DNA of 64,000 nucleotides from Pseudomonas orientalis (lineage in GTDB: Bacteria; Pseudomonadota; Gammaproteobacteria; Pseudomonadales; Pseudomonadaceae): positions 556,501-620,500 of the forward strand of contig NZ_CP018049.1 of the NCBI RefSeq assembly GCF_002934065.1, read 5' to 3'. The notes beneath the pieces were generated by a model that was given only the letters and a program-made list of their open reading frames with translations, had not been told where the DNA came from and did no database searches. This document shows, in pieces, positions 47,972-58,511 of this stretch. The position numbers and the translations under genes are program-made. Numbering within the stretch: position 1 is the stretch's first letter; every line of letters starts with the position of its first letter.

Positions 47972-49369
47972 ATGAACGAAATCTCCGCTCCTGAGCAATA
48001 CGATCTGCAAACCGCTGCCCTGAAGGTGCCGCCGCATTCCATCGAGGCCGAACAGGCCGTGCTCGGTGGCTTGATGCTGGACAACAACGCCTGGGAACGC
48101 GTGCTGGATCAAGTCTCGGACGGTGACTTCTATCGCCATGACCACCGCCTGATTTTCCGCGCCATCGCCAAGCTGGCCGACCAGAACTCACCGATCGACG
48201 TGGTGACCCTGGCCGAGCAACTGGACAAGGAAGGCCAGACCTCCCAGGTCGGCGGCCTGGGCTACCTCGGTGAGCTGGCGAAGAACACGCCGTCCGTCGC
48301 CAACATCAAGGCGTATGCGCAGATCGTCCGCGAGCGCGCCACCCTGCGCCAGTTGATCGGCATCAGCACCGAAATCGCCGACAGCGCCTTCAACCCCGAA
48401 GGCCGCACCGCCGCCGAGATCCTCGACGAAGCCGAGCGCCAGATCTTCCAGATCGCCGAAGCCCGTCCGAAAACCGGCGGGCCGGTCAGCGTCAACGACC
48501 TGCTGACCAAAGCCATCGACCGCATCGATACCCTGTTCAACACGGATGCGGCGATTACCGGCATTTCCACCGGCTACACCGACCTCGACGAAAAGACCAG
48601 CGGCCTGCAGCCGTCCGACTTGATCATCGTCGCCGGCCGTCCTTCGATGGGTAAGACCACCTTCGCAATGAACCTGGTGGAAAACGCCGTACTGCGCAGC
48701 GACAAGGCGGTGCTGGTGTATTCCCTCGAGATGCCAGGCGAATCGCTGATCATGCGTATGCTGTCGTCGCTCGGCCGTATCGACCAGACCAAGGTGCGTT
48801 CCGGCCAATTGGAAGACGACGACTGGCCACGCCTGACCTCGGCGGTCAACCTGCTCAACGACCGCAAGCTGTTCATCGATGACACCGCCGGTATCAGCCC
48901 TTCAGAGATGCGGGCGCGTACTCGCCGCCTGGTGCGTGAACACGGTGACATCGCCCTGATCATGATCGACTACCTGCAGTTGATGCAGATCCCGGGCTCC
49001 AGCGGTGACAACCGCACCAACGAGATTTCCGAAATCTCCCGCTCCCTCAAGGCCCTGGCCAAGGAATTCAACTGCCCGGTGGTGGCGCTGTCCCAGCTCA
49101 ACCGTTCCCTGGAACAACGCCCCAACAAGCGTCCGGTGAACTCCGACTTGCGCGAATCTGGAGCGATCGAGCAGGACGCCGACGTGATCATGTTCGTGTA
49201 CCGCGATGAGGTGTACCACCCCGAAACGGAACACAAGGGCATTGCCGAGATCATCATCGGCAAGCAGCGGAACGGCCCGATCGGCTTTATCCGCCTGGCG
49301 TTCATCGGTAAGTACACGCGCTTCGAGAACCTGGCGCCGGGCAGTTACAACTTCGACGACGACGAGTAA
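47972..49369 (+). CDS. dnaB: Replicative DNA helicase DnaB
   Basis: Hexameric 5'-3' helicase of the replication fork. The 465 residues have the N-terminal primase-contact domain (VPPHSIEAEQAVLGGLMLD), a linker and a RecA-like ATPase domain (Walker A GRPSMGKTTFAMNL, Walker B IALIMIDYLQLM). No intein is present. ATG at 47972 is chosen; a GTG two codons upstream at 47966 is also possible. Confidence 0.97.
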   Translation: MNEISAPEQYDLQTAALKVPPHSIEAEQAVLGGLMLDNNAWERVLDQVSDGDFYRHDHRLIFRAIAKLADQNSPIDVVTLAEQLDKEGQTSQVGGLGYLGELAKNTPSVANIKAYAQIVRERATLRQLIGISTEIADSAFNPEGRTAAEILDEAERQIFQIAEARPKTGGPVSVNDLLTKAIDRIDTLFNTDAAITGISTGYTDLDEKTSGLQPSDLIIVAGRPSMGKTTFAMNLVENAVLRSDKAVLVYSLEMPGESLIMRMLSSLGRIDQTKVRSGQLEDDDWPRLTSAVNLLNDRKLFIDDTAGISPSEMRARTRRLVREHGDIALIMIDYLQLMQIPGSSGDNRTNEISEISRSLKALAKEFNCPVVALSQLNRSLEQRPNKRPVNSDLRESGAIEQDADVIMFVYRDEVYHPETEHKGIAEIIIGKQRNGPIGFIRLAFIGKYTRFENLAPGSYNFDDDE

Positions 49370-49382
49370 CCATTGGGCGAGG

Positions 49383-52300
49383 TCACTCGGCCAGGATTTG
49401 TCGAGTCAGTGTCTGGATCAGCTCGGCTTCTTCAATCGCAAGCAGGGCCTGCTGGCTATCGGTTTGCTCCTTGTAGGCCGCTTTCGACAGTAAACCGGCG
49501 GTAAGACTATCGCGTAGTGCCTCAAGTCGTTCCTGAAAGGGCTGACGCTGCGCTTCGAATTGCGCCTGGTATTTGTTGGTTATATAGACCTGCCAGAACT
49601 CTCTGGAAAGCAGCGCCTGGAATTCCTCGGGTGAATTATCCAGTGCCACTATTTTTTCATAGGCGCTGTCTAGCATGCCCTGTGTGACTCCACCCATATG
49701 GGTGTATGCCGTCTGCTGAGGCTGCCCGGGCAGTTGGAGGCGGTCTTTAAGGCCGTAGCGATAAGCCAGTCTGATCTCGACCTCCTCGCCCAGGCGCAGG
49801 CGATGCGGGCGCTTCGCTTCTTCCGATACCGTCGGATCGTTGACAATTGTTTCGCTGCGCAGGATGTCGGCTGAGGCGATTTTGTCCACTTCATGCAATC
49901 GGAACAGGCTTCTGGACAATGCCGATAACGGCTTGCCTTGTGACTGATCCATCGCCTGACTTTGGGCCCTGTATACCAAGACTGCGGTTTCCAGGTTGCC
50001 GAACGAGAAGGCCGCTCGGTCGCAGCACGCAGGTTCGCCGGCTCGATCGAAGATTTCTTTGCGCAACTGTTCGGACTCCGAACTGTTTTCGGTAATAGCG
50101 TCGATCAACTCCCAGACTCTTCGCCGATGATCCTCCTGGCCCGTACCCAGTTGCTCTAGACGCTTGAGCAGGTCGAAGAAGGGGTCCGCCCCCTGCTGTT
50201 CGCGTAGCGTAGTCCATTGCGATCGCCTGGCCGAAACCTGAGCTGAGTCCAATCCCTTGGTCAAGCGTCGAAACGACTCGTCGCCCCGATTTCTAAAGGG
50301 TGCTGGCGGTCTGTTCAGCGTGGATGTGACCACTAAACGGTTTGGCTGCCCCACTTCGGCGAGCCCGGCTCTGATCAACCGGTTTGCGTAACGCCTGATC
50401 CGTGTCAACGTTTGATCGGACAATGGATTACCGGTAACAGAGGTCAGGTTATTAAGCCGTGCCGAACGGGCCAGGAGCTCGTCAGTAGGCGCGATGACGG
50501 AGTCAGGAATCTCTGTTATCTGATTGGCACTCAGGTCTATCGTGTCCAGTAGCGGTTGCTCTGCCAGGCCGGTCGGCCATGTCTCAATGCCTGTACCCGA
50601 CAGATCAATCGAGCGGATGTCGGGCATCTGGCTGAAGTCGGGTGTCACGCCTAGTTGTTGGTTTCCCTGTAATAAGAGGCCTCTGAGCGTGACGCGTTCC
50701 GCCAGGATGCGGGCGGTGTCCGGTGTCAGGCGAATCCGGTTTTTCTGCAAATACAAGCGGGTGAGTCCATGCATCTGGCCCAAGGCCGGAGGAAGCTCCC
50801 TGAGCTGATTGTCTGCCAGGTTGAGCCAGCGTACGTGTCGGAATCGAGTCAGGAAGCTTTCTGGAGAAACGCTTAGGTGCATATTGTTCAGTTTGAGTGA
50901 GCCTACGTGGCTGAAGTCCACGTCTAGGTCCGGCAGGCTCGGCAGTATCAGCTCACTGAGATCGAGTTGCAGGCCAATCGGCGTGCCGTCATTGGCCAGC
51001 ATCTGCGGTGTTTCCTGTCTCCAGCAACTCAAAATGCGTTCAAGGGCAATGTCACGATGGTCCCGAGTCACTGCATTGGTTGCCAGTTGGCCAGAGCGAA
51101 CGTAACCCTGGCGTCGAACACCTCCTGAAAACGCCCAGGCGTTCAACTGGTCTTGGAGCTTATGAAGCTCAAGTTCGAGCCTGTCCAACTCTGCCGCCAC
51201 TGTTCCTTTGGGTAAGTTCCAAAGAAACGCCCGAGCCTGCTTGAAGGTCTTGCCCGGATAGAGCTGCTGATACCTTTCAATCCTCGGGTTATCCAAGTCA
51301 AACACGCCGTCAATTGCGTCTTTGATCAGGTCCGGATGGTTTTCATGCAGGTTGCGCCAGTAACTGTCGAATTTTCTCCAGTATTGAGAGGGGAAGTCAT
51401 TGCCTAGGAGTTGTGTGACGTTATTGATCCGGACGATGGTTTCTAATTGATCGGCCGGTGGTTTCAGGTAGATTTCGGGAACTGAGCGCAGTTTGTTATT
51501 GAGCAATTTGAGGCTTTTCAGGTTGGTCTGGCTCAGCAGGCCTGTTGGCCACTGATCGATCTTTGTACTGCTGAGGTCAAGTGTCTGCAGTTTTGGCATT
51601 GCACCGAAGTCGGGTGTTATCCCCAGCGGGTTTTCCGACAGGTCGATATGTTCAAGTTGGCTCAGACCGGCCAATTTTTCAGCACCGGGTACATCCAGCC
51701 TGATCTGGTTCGAATTCAAGTTCAACGAGATCAATTGGCTCATATTGCCGACTGCTGTGGGGAGCTTGTCGAGTTTGGAGTGTGTGATGCTCAGTCGCTC
51801 CAGGTTGGAGAAATTGTCCATGAACGTATCGGCCGCGTCCGACCAGTTAATCGACACAAGATCCAACTGGCGCACATGGCTGAAGTCGGCTCTCAGTCCT
51901 GGAAGCGCAGATGTACCCGGCGGCATTGTGAATGATGTCCCGGTCTCACGACGCCAGCAGCGCTTGACCTCATCGGTAGCGAGCTTGGCCCAGCTTGCAG
52001 ATTCGGATGTGTTCGCACGCCGCCATGCCTTCAACTCCGTGCTGAGGGTTTTGTACTCGGCTTCCCGTCGCGTCAGCCCGCCAGCAATGTCGCTGCCCAG
52101 AGACTGGATAAAGGCGTTGATCTGTCCCTGGTCAAAAGACGGGAACAGTGTGTGCACCCTCCGCTGCGGGCTGCGCAGTTGATTCAAGAGTGCGCTGGCA
52201 CGGTCGGCCAATTGCCGAAAGAACGACCAGTCATGTCCCTCGCCGCGTACACCCCCCGGTGCGCCGACGATGGCGCTGACCCACACATTGGCGGCATTGC

Positions 52301-55300
52301 GCCGGATGGCATGGCTTTCGCCGAAGCGGCTGCCGTTGTAGATGTTATCTGCGTCCATCGCCACCGGATCGCCCGGTTTTACGATGCGCCAGACTTTGCC
52401 TGTCGCCGAGGAGGCGTCGCGGTCGAGCATGACCTGATAGGGGCCGTCGTCGATGTTCACGTATTGACGCCCGCCCAGGGCATGAACGCCGTCTGCGTCG
52501 GCATTGTCTGGCACCTGCTTGTGGGGTATCCGGAAAGCACTGATGCTTGGGTTCGACAGCGGCGCCTCCCGCGAAGGTGTGAGAAATTCCGGCAGGTGCG
52601 CCTGCTGTACGCGCGCCTGTTCAAGCACGTCCTGAGCCAGCACGGCGATGTCGTGGGGTTCAAGGCCCAGCTCATTGCGTTGGGTTTCGGTGAGGGCGCG
52701 CAAGGTGGCGCCGAGTAGGCTGTTCTCCCCGGCGACTGCCGTTTTCAGGTCGCCACTGCCCTGTAGGTAACCGGCATATTCAGTGCCGGACTTGACCAAC
52801 ATGACGAAACTGTCTGCGTCTTCGCTCCCATAGGTGTCCAGCAGTGAACCTCGCTGGGTGATCCGCCCGGTCTGATCGGTGGAGCCTTGATAAACCTGCA
52901 CTCCGACGTCGCTCGGCCAGCCCGGCAAGAGCGTCAGCAGGTTGCAGAACAGGGCTTGGCTTTGCGCGTTGAGACCGAGGCCGCTCGGGTCCGACAGTGC
53001 GTTGAGCGCCTCAATGATGGTGCTTTGTTGAATACTTTTGTGAATGGCTTCGCGCACCGGAGCCTCCAGGCGCGAATACAGGCCGATGTCACGCAACGAG
53101 GGATGATGCTGTAGCAAGTCCGCGGCCATTGCCCGTGAAAGGTCCGGAAAGCGACGCCGCAACAGGCCGATTGCGAGTTCTCCACCGGGCGTCTGCTCGA
53201 ACTGCGCCGTGGGTGCAAACCGAGTGGCTCGATGTTTTGCATTCAGGTGGTCGCGCAGTCGGCCATCGCGTAACGCCTCATACACTGCTGCTTGATGTGT
53301 CTGAAGGTGTGCTGCGAGTTTTTTCCTCAGCCCAAGCAGTCGGCTCGCCAGGGGTTGCTCTTCACTGCCGTGACCTGTCTTACCCAATGTGCTATCCGGG
53401 ACGAGCCGTTCATGTTCCTGCAGGACCTGTTGCATGAGTGAGGCAATCGACGAGCCAAATGCCAGGGCCAGGTAGTGATCGCGCCCGTCCTTGCGTAGCT
53501 CGATTGTGGCCAAGGGCTGTGTGTTGGCCCCGAGCACGGGTGCGTGGCTGGACAGCAAGGTCTTGCCGTCAGGGGTGTACAGCTTGATCGTGCAGGTGCC
53601 CAGGTCGGCCAGTAGTGCAGGCATGACCTGATCGGCGATGGGCGGCAGCGGACCATCGTTCTGCCCGAGCGCCGTTTGTAACTGGGTGAGCCCATCGCGC
53701 AGTTGCTGATTCTCGATAGCCTGCGTCAATGCGACAGGGGTGGGCCGGCGATCAAACCATATATCCAGCAGCTCCTGGCGATCGACGGCCGCGACATCCA
53801 GGGCGCGCTTGCAAGCTGTCGGGCTCAGCGGCAACTCGCTGGGCGAGATCATGTGCTGCAGCAGTTGGGCTTCGTTCAGCGCACGGGTATCGATGGGGTC
53901 GAGTGTCCAGCGGTCATGTTTGGCTGAGTAAGTGACATAGGGGTGAATGCTTGAAGAGCCCGGCATGTCCAGTTGATAGCGCCCGGAGCTTTTTTCGAGA
54001 GTGACCTTGGCGAATTTTGTTTGGTTGTCGACCTGCAGTTTGATGTAGCTTCGGTTGTCCTTTTCAAACAGTCCTTGAGGGTTTTGTTCAAGTCCTGTCA
54101 GGTAGTTCGGGTCGATTTTTGTGTAGTCATTGATGAACCACAACCCTGGCTTGCCGTCTTTGGCAGTAGCGTAGTTGGGGTTGCCCAGTGCGTTCATCAA
54201 CTGGCGGGTGCGGCGTGCAGATAACTTTGCCGCTGCACCCTGCAAGCGCAGCCCCACCAGCAGGTCAAGAATGTCACCGACGGCTTGCACCAGCTCGGCC
54301 TGTTGACCTCGGCGCAGCGCCGCAATGGCAGACCAGGTCTGATAGACGAGGGTGCCCAGCATTGCGACCAACATGATTTTGCCCAAACCTGTCACGCCAC
54401 CGGGAAGGGGGATCAGCAGCATCGACAAGGTTTCGCTGACCAGATAGGTGGCCAACGCAATGGCGGCCTCCTGGTCCGCCAATTTATTGGTGCGGGCCAG
54501 TCGGATAAGGTCCGATTGTATCGGCCACGCCTGGTGGATCGGCAAGGTGTGGGCGAGGCAGCGGATGTCCGTGCCGATTTTTTCCACCGCCAGTTTTTGC
54601 CTGTTTGGGGTCTTGCTGGCGAACAGGTCATACAGAATTCTGGCATGCCAGGCGAGCTCGTCCCGGTTGACCTTCAGCGGTTTGATAAAGGCTCGCAGTT
54701 TTTCCTGATTGTTCAGGGAGATGGCCTTCATGAACCAACTGAAGTGTGTCAGCCCCACGTCGTTTCGGATCTGGTCCTGCAGCGAGTCCACGGCTTCTTG
54801 CCTGGAGGCATGTCGGCGTAACGCGCCATTGGGGCGGTCCGGGAAGTAGCTGTAGACGCAAGAGCCGTCGGGCGTGTCAAAGCGACGAGTGAAGAACGGC
54901 AGGGCAATTTTGTCGCCGCCGGCGTCCAGTTGGTAGAGGTCCCAATACACGCTGGTGTCGAACAGCCAGTCTTTAAGTTCATTGAATTCCCATTCGCTGA
55001 TACTCCAGGACTCATTGGTACGGTAGGCGTCCCTCAATGCGACCAGCAGCTTGGTGCTTTGCAGGCCGAATAGCGGATTGGACAGACGCTTCTTGAACTC
55101 TTTTTCGATGTAGTCGCTGATGCGCGTGCCGATGTCCACGCTCCTTGCCACGCCCACAAACGCTTTGACGCTGATGACGTTGCCGCTGATAGAGCTGGCG
55201 CGTTGTTCTTCGGTGGAGAAATACGCAGTAAACCCGAAGTTGCGATACGCGGCCTCCAGCAAGGTGATCGAGCGTTCGTACTCACGTACGCCCAGATCCT

Positions 55301-55685
55301 CTTTGTAGATACGCACGTTGTTGCCCAGGCGATCGTTGGCGGGGAGGTCATCCTGGGAGACCGGCAACTGCCGGATCCGCGTCTTCAGGTAGGTGGTACG
55401 CGAATTGATGGCCGTGCCGGTTTTGCTCTTCAGCTCTCGCTCCAGAGCGTCGACCACTTGCTGGCTCAAGTCGTTGTAAAGATCTGTGAGGGCGTTGCCG
55501 AGGGTTTGCTCGCGCTCCACCAGATCCTTGCTCAGGCGCAGATATTCTTTTTGCTCGTCCACGCCCATTTTGCCCATGAAGGCATTTACGTTTTCCTGTA
55601 TCAGTTGAAAGATCTGTTGTTCGGCCCAGCTTTCGTTGGTGAGTAATGCAGGTTGCTCTGCGTCAAAGGTGACTGAGTTGGTCAT
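49383..55685 (-). CDS. Giant LRR protein with C-terminal NEL-type E3 ubiquitin ligase domain
   Basis: A 2,100-residue protein starting MTNSVTFDAEQPALL at 55685; the frame is open to 55823. The first ~1,200 residues resemble the dermonecrotic-toxin-like N-terminal regions of large Pseudomonas proteins, with a hydrophobic patch near residues 410-490 (LSMLLIPLPGGVTGLG, IMLVAMLGTLVY). Two leucine-rich-repeat modules follow (~1,240-1,430 and ~1,550-1,755). From ~1,800 comes a helical NEL domain with ACCDRA. Cys1887 and Asp1889 fit the C-x-D active centre of IpaH/SspH ligases, which ubiquitinate eukaryotic proteins. No Sec signal peptide, no secretion gene and no hrp box were seen. It converges on dnaB with 13 bp between stops. 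Domain calls come from motif recognition. Confidence 0.82.
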   Translation of the reverse strand: MTNSVTFDAEQPALLTNESWAEQQIFQLIQENVNAFMGKMGVDEQKEYLRLSKDLVEREQTLGNALTDLYNDLSQQVVDALERELKSKTGTAINSRTTYLKTRIRQLPVSQDDLPANDRLGNNVRIYKEDLGVREYERSITLLEAAYRNFGFTAYFSTEEQRASSISGNVISVKAFVGVARSVDIGTRISDYIEKEFKKRLSNPLFGLQSTKLLVALRDAYRTNESWSISEWEFNELKDWLFDTSVYWDLYQLDAGGDKIALPFFTRRFDTPDGSCVYSYFPDRPNGALRRHASRQEAVDSLQDQIRNDVGLTHFSWFMKAISLNNQEKLRAFIKPLKVNRDELAWHARILYDLFASKTPNRQKLAVEKIGTDIRCLAHTLPIHQAWPIQSDLIRLARTNKLADQEAAIALATYLVSETLSMLLIPLPGGVTGLGKIMLVAMLGTLVYQTWSAIAALRRGQQAELVQAVGDILDLLVGLRLQGAAAKLSARRTRQLMNALGNPNYATAKDGKPGLWFINDYTKIDPNYLTGLEQNPQGLFEKDNRSYIKLQVDNQTKFAKVTLEKSSGRYQLDMPGSSSIHPYVTYSAKHDRWTLDPIDTRALNEAQLLQHMISPSELPLSPTACKRALDVAAVDRQELLDIWFDRRPTPVALTQAIENQQLRDGLTQLQTALGQNDGPLPPIADQVMPALLADLGTCTIKLYTPDGKTLLSSHAPVLGANTQPLATIELRKDGRDHYLALAFGSSIASLMQQVLQEHERLVPDSTLGKTGHGSEEQPLASRLLGLRKKLAAHLQTHQAAVYEALRDGRLRDHLNAKHRATRFAPTAQFEQTPGGELAIGLLRRRFPDLSRAMAADLLQHHPSLRDIGLYSRLEAPVREAIHKSIQQSTIIEALNALSDPSGLGLNAQSQALFCNLLTLLPGWPSDVGVQVYQGSTDQTGRITQRGSLLDTYGSEDADSFVMLVKSGTEYAGYLQGSGDLKTAVAGENSLLGATLRALTETQRNELGLEPHDIAVLAQDVLEQARVQQAHLPEFLTPSREAPLSNPSISAFRIPHKQVPDNADADGVHALGGRQYVNIDDGPYQVMLDRDASSATGKVWRIVKPGDPVAMDADNIYNGSRFGESHAIRRNAANVWVSAIVGAPGGVRGEGHDWSFFRQLADRASALLNQLRSPQRRVHTLFPSFDQGQINAFIQSLGSDIAGGLTRREAEYKTLSTELKAWRRANTSESASWAKLATDEVKRCWRRETGTSFTMPPGTSALPGLRADFSHVRQLDLVSINWSDAADTFMDNFSNLERLSITHSKLDKLPTAVGNMSQLISLNLNSNQIRLDVPGAEKLAGLSQLEHIDLSENPLGITPDFGAMPKLQTLDLSSTKIDQWPTGLLSQTNLKSLKLLNNKLRSVPEIYLKPPADQLETIVRINNVTQLLGNDFPSQYWRKFDSYWRNLHENHPDLIKDAIDGVFDLDNPRIERYQQLYPGKTFKQARAFLWNLPKGTVAAELDRLELELHKLQDQLNAWAFSGGVRRQGYVRSGQLATNAVTRDHRDIALERILSCWRQETPQMLANDGTPIGLQLDLSELILPSLPDLDVDFSHVGSLKLNNMHLSVSPESFLTRFRHVRWLNLADNQLRELPPALGQMHGLTRLYLQKNRIRLTPDTARILAERVTLRGLLLQGNQQLGVTPDFSQMPDIRSIDLSGTGIETWPTGLAEQPLLDTIDLSANQITEIPDSVIAPTDELLARSARLNNLTSVTGNPLSDQTLTRIRRYANRLIRAGLAEVGQPNRLVVTSTLNRPPAPFRNRGDESFRRLTKGLDSAQVSARRSQWTTLREQQGADPFFDLLKRLEQLGTGQEDHRRRVWELIDAITENSSESEQLRKEIFDRAGEPACCDRAAFSFGNLETAVLVYRAQSQAMDQSQGKPLSALSRSLFRLHEVDKIASADILRSETIVNDPTVSEEAKRPHRLRLGEEVEIRLAYRYGLKDRLQLPGQPQQTAYTHMGGVTQGMLDSAYEKIVALDNSPEEFQALLSREFWQVYITNKYQAQFEAQRQPFQERLEALRDSLTAGLLSKAAYKEQTDSQQALLAIEEAELIQTLTRQILAE

Positions 55686-55998
55686 GGTGTGTGCTCGGGA
55701 AGAGAGCGCTTGGCACAGCAGCGTGGCAGGCGCTCTGTTGAAAAGATTGAGCGACCTTAGGGCGGGCAGTACCAGAAGAAGAGGTGCATAAAGCTGTGCG
55801 CTGAAAACGCCTGCGTAGTGCACCCCCAGTGACTACGCGTGATCAGCGCGCCTATGTGGGCCTCGCCCCCAGCAAAACCAGGCTATTAAGCGCCGTCGGG
55901 CGCGGCGTGGCTAAAAGCCGACCATTGCCGTCGGAATTGGTCAAAATTTGTGCTATATTCCGCGACCGCGATTTTTCATCTCAACACCGGTCACCGTC
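55686..55998. other. Intergenic region between the NEL-ligase gene and ygiQ
   Basis: This 313-bp divergent region contains no credible gene. It should carry both promoters. An extended -10 element for ygiQ is visible at 55951-55959; no clear promoter for the ligase gene could be read on the other strand. Confidence 0.6.
55951..55959 (+). promoter_or_regulatory. Extended -10 promoter element of ygiQ
   Basis: TGCTATATT, i.e. TG-N-TATATT, 40 bp before the ygiQ start. No good -35 hexamer is at the right distance, which is usual for extended -10 promoters. Confidence 0.45.
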
Positions 55999-58302
55999 AT
56001 GCAAACAGCCAAGCCGTTATTTGACTATCCCAAGTACTGGGCCGAATGTTTCGGTCCTGCGCCATTCCTGCCGATGAGCAGGGAGGAGATGGATCAGCTT
56101 GGCTGGGATTCCTGCGACATCATCATCGTCACTGGTGATGCCTACGTTGACCATCCGTCGTTCGGCATGGCGATCATCGGCCGGCTGCTGGAGTCCCAGG
56201 GCTTTCGCGTCGGGATCATCGCCCAGCCGAACTGGCAGTCCAAAGACGACTTCATGAAGCTCGGCGAGCCGAACCTGTTCTTCGGCGTCGCGGCCGGCAA
56301 CATGGACTCGATGATCAACCGTTACACCGCCGACAAGAAAATCCGCTCCGACGACGCCTACACCCCAGGCGGCATGGCCGGCAAACGCCCGGACCGTGCG
56401 AGCCTGGTGTACAGCCAGCGCTGCAAGGAAGCCTACAAGAACGTGCCGATCGTACTCGGCGGTATCGAAGCCTCCCTGCGCCGCATCGCCCACTACGATT
56501 ACTGGCAGGACCGCGTGCGCAACTCGATCCTGATCGACGCCACCGCCGATATCCTGCTCTACGGCAACGCCGAGCGGGCCATCGTCGAAGTTGCTCAGCG
56601 CCTGTCGTGGGGCCACAAGATCGAAGACATCACCGACGTGCGCGGCACCGCGTTCATTCGCCGTGACACCCCGGCGGGCTGGTACGAAGTGGACTCCACG
56701 CGCATCGACCGCCCGGGCAAGGTCGACAAGATCATCAACCCCTACGTCAACACCCAGGACACCCAGGCCTGCGCCATCGAGCAGGAGAAAGGGCCGGTTG
56801 ATGATCCGGAAGAAGCCAAGGTCGTACAGATCCTGGCCAGCCCGCGCATGACCCGCGACAAGACCGTGATCCGCCTGCCGTCGGTGGAAAAGGTCCGTGG
56901 CGACGCGGTGCTCTACGCCCACGCCAACCGCGTGTTGCACCTGGAAACCAACCCAGGCAACGCCCGCGCCCTGGTGCAGAAGCATGGTGAAGTGGACGTG
57001 TGGTTCAACCCGCCGCCCATTCCGATGACCACCGAAGAAATGGACTACGTGTTCGGCATGCCTTACGCCCGTGTCCCGCACCCGGCGTACGGCAAGGAGA
57101 AGATCCCGGCCTACGACATGATTCGCTTCTCGGTGAACATCATGCGTGGCTGCTTCGGCGGCTGCACTTTCTGCTCGATCACCGAGCACGAAGGCCGCAT
57201 CATCCAGAACCGTTCCGAAGAGTCGATCATTCGCGAGATCGAAGAGATCCGCGACAAGGTGCCCGGCTTTACCGGCGTGATCTCCGACCTCGGCGGGCCG
57301 ACCGCAAACATGTACCGCATTGCCTGCAAGAGCCCGGAAATCGAATCTGCGTGCCGCAAGCCGTCGTGCGTGTTCCCGGGCATCTGCCCGAACCTGAACA
57401 CCGACCACTCGTCGCTGATCCAGCTGTACCGCAGCGCCCGTGCGTTGCCGGGTGTGAAGAAGATCCTGATCGCCTCCGGCCTGCGCTACGACCTCGCTGT
57501 CGAGTCGCCGGAATACGTCAAGGAGCTGGTGACCCACCACGTCGGTGGTTACCTCAAGATCGCCCCGGAGCATACCGAGGAAGGTCCGCTCAACCAGATG
57601 ATGAAACCGGGCATCGGCAGCTATGACAAGTTCAAGCGCATGTTCGAGAAGTACACCAAGGAAGCGGGCAAGGAGCAGTACCTGATCCCGTACTTCATCG
57701 CCGCCCACCCGGGCACCACCGATGAAGACATGATGAACCTGGCCCTGTGGCTCAAGGGCAACGGCTTCCGCGCCGACCAGGTGCAGGCGTTCTACCCCTC
57801 GCCAATGGCCACCGCCACTGCGATGTACCACTCGGGCAAGAACCCGCTGCGCAAGGTCACCTACAAGAGCGATGCGGTGACCATCGTCAAGAGTGAAGAG
57901 CAGCGCCGTCTGCACAAGGCGTTCCTGCGCTACCACGATCCGAAAGGCTGGCCGATGCTGCGTGAAGCGCTGACCCGCATGGGCCGCGCCGACCTGATCG
58001 GGCCGGGCAAGGACCAACTGATTCCGCTGCACCAGCCGAGCACCGACAGCTACCAGAGCGCGCGTCGCAAGAACTCGACGCCGGCCGGCAGCCACAAGGT
58101 CGCCAGGGAAACCACCACCAAAATCCTCACCCAGCACACCGGCCTGCCACCGCGTGGCAGCGACGGCAGCAACCCGTGGGACAAGCGCGAGCAAGCCAAG
58201 GCGGCGGCGCAGGCGCGCAACAAACAGGCGGCGAAGGAACGTACCGATGCGGCCAAGGGCAAAGGCGGCAAGCCTGTGCGCAAGCCGGTGGTGCCGCGTT
58301 GA
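55999..58302 (+). CDS. ygiQ: YgiQ-family radical SAM protein
   Basis: A 767-residue cytosolic radical-SAM protein of the YgiQ (UPF0313) family. An N-terminal domain (residues ~1-300) precedes the radical-SAM core, which holds the cluster motif [11 protein letters not shown] (Cys-x3-Cys-x2-Cys) near residue 385. The C-terminus is a Lys/Ala-rich basic tail of about 60 residues. The biochemical role of YgiQ is not established. ATG at 55999; the frame is open to 55948 without a ribosome-binding site. A terminator follows. Confidence 0.93.
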   Translation: MQTAKPLFDYPKYWAECFGPAPFLPMSREEMDQLGWDSCDIIIVTGDAYVDHPSFGMAIIGRLLESQGFRVGIIAQPNWQSKDDFMKLGEPNLFFGVAAGNMDSMINRYTADKKIRSDDAYTPGGMAGKRPDRASLVYSQRCKEAYKNVPIVLGGIEASLRRIAHYDYWQDRVRNSILIDATADILLYGNAERAIVEVAQRLSWGHKIEDITDVRGTAFIRRDTPAGWYEVDSTRIDRPGKVDKIINPYVNTQDTQACAIEQEKGPVDDPEEAKVVQILASPRMTRDKTVIRLPSVEKVRGDAVLYAHANRVLHLETNPGNARALVQKHGEVDVWFNPPPIPMTTEEMDYVFGMPYARVPHPAYGKEKIPAYDMIRFSVNIMRGCFGGCTFCSITEHEGRIIQNRSEESIIREIEEIRDKVPGFTGVISDLGGPTANMYRIACKSPEIESACRKPSCVFPGICPNLNTDHSSLIQLYRSARALPGVKKILIASGLRYDLAVESPEYVKELVTHHVGGYLKIAPEHTEEGPLNQMMKPGIGSYDKFKRMFEKYTKEAGKEQYLIPYFIAAHPGTTDEDMMNLALWLKGNGFRADQVQAFYPSPMATATAMYHSGKNPLRKVTYKSDAVTIVKSEEQRRLHKAFLRYHDPKGWPMLREALTRMGRADLIGPGKDQLIPLHQPSTDSYQSARRKNSTPAGSHKVARETTTKILTQHTGLPPRGSDGSNPWDKREQAKAAAQARNKQAAKERTDAAKGKGGKPVRKPVVPR

Positions 58303-58318
58303 TCGCAGCCTGACATGC

Positions 58319-58345
58319 CAAACGCCAGCCTCGTGCTGGCGTTTT
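58319..58345 (+). terminator. Rho-independent terminator after ygiQ
   Basis: CAAACGCCAGC-CTCGT-GCTGGCGTTTTG, followed by CTTT. It is also the left end of the 228-bp block that is repeated 886 bp downstream. Confidence 0.85.
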
Positions 58346-58398
58346 GCTTTCTAGTCGGTGGTGAGCCTGTTTGGTATGGTGGCGCCTATCAGATTGCT

Positions 58399-58471
58399 AT
58401 CGGGGGCAAGCCCCCTCCCACACGTTGATGTGTGAATACACCCAAAATGTGGGAGGGGGCTTGCCCCCGAT
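58399..58471. repeat. REPIN in repeat copy A
   Basis: Inverted REP pair ending 41 bp before the start codon of the truncated effector gene. Confidence 0.9.
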
Positions 58472-58511
58472 AGCGTCAGTTCCGTCACCCCGTTCAAGGA
58501 AGAGCACCCCC

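Noticed and set aside
55686..55850. Possible type III (hrp-box) promoter for the NEL-ligase gene
   Set aside because: No GGAACC-type half with a CCAC half at the usual spacing was found on the minus strand upstream of 55685.
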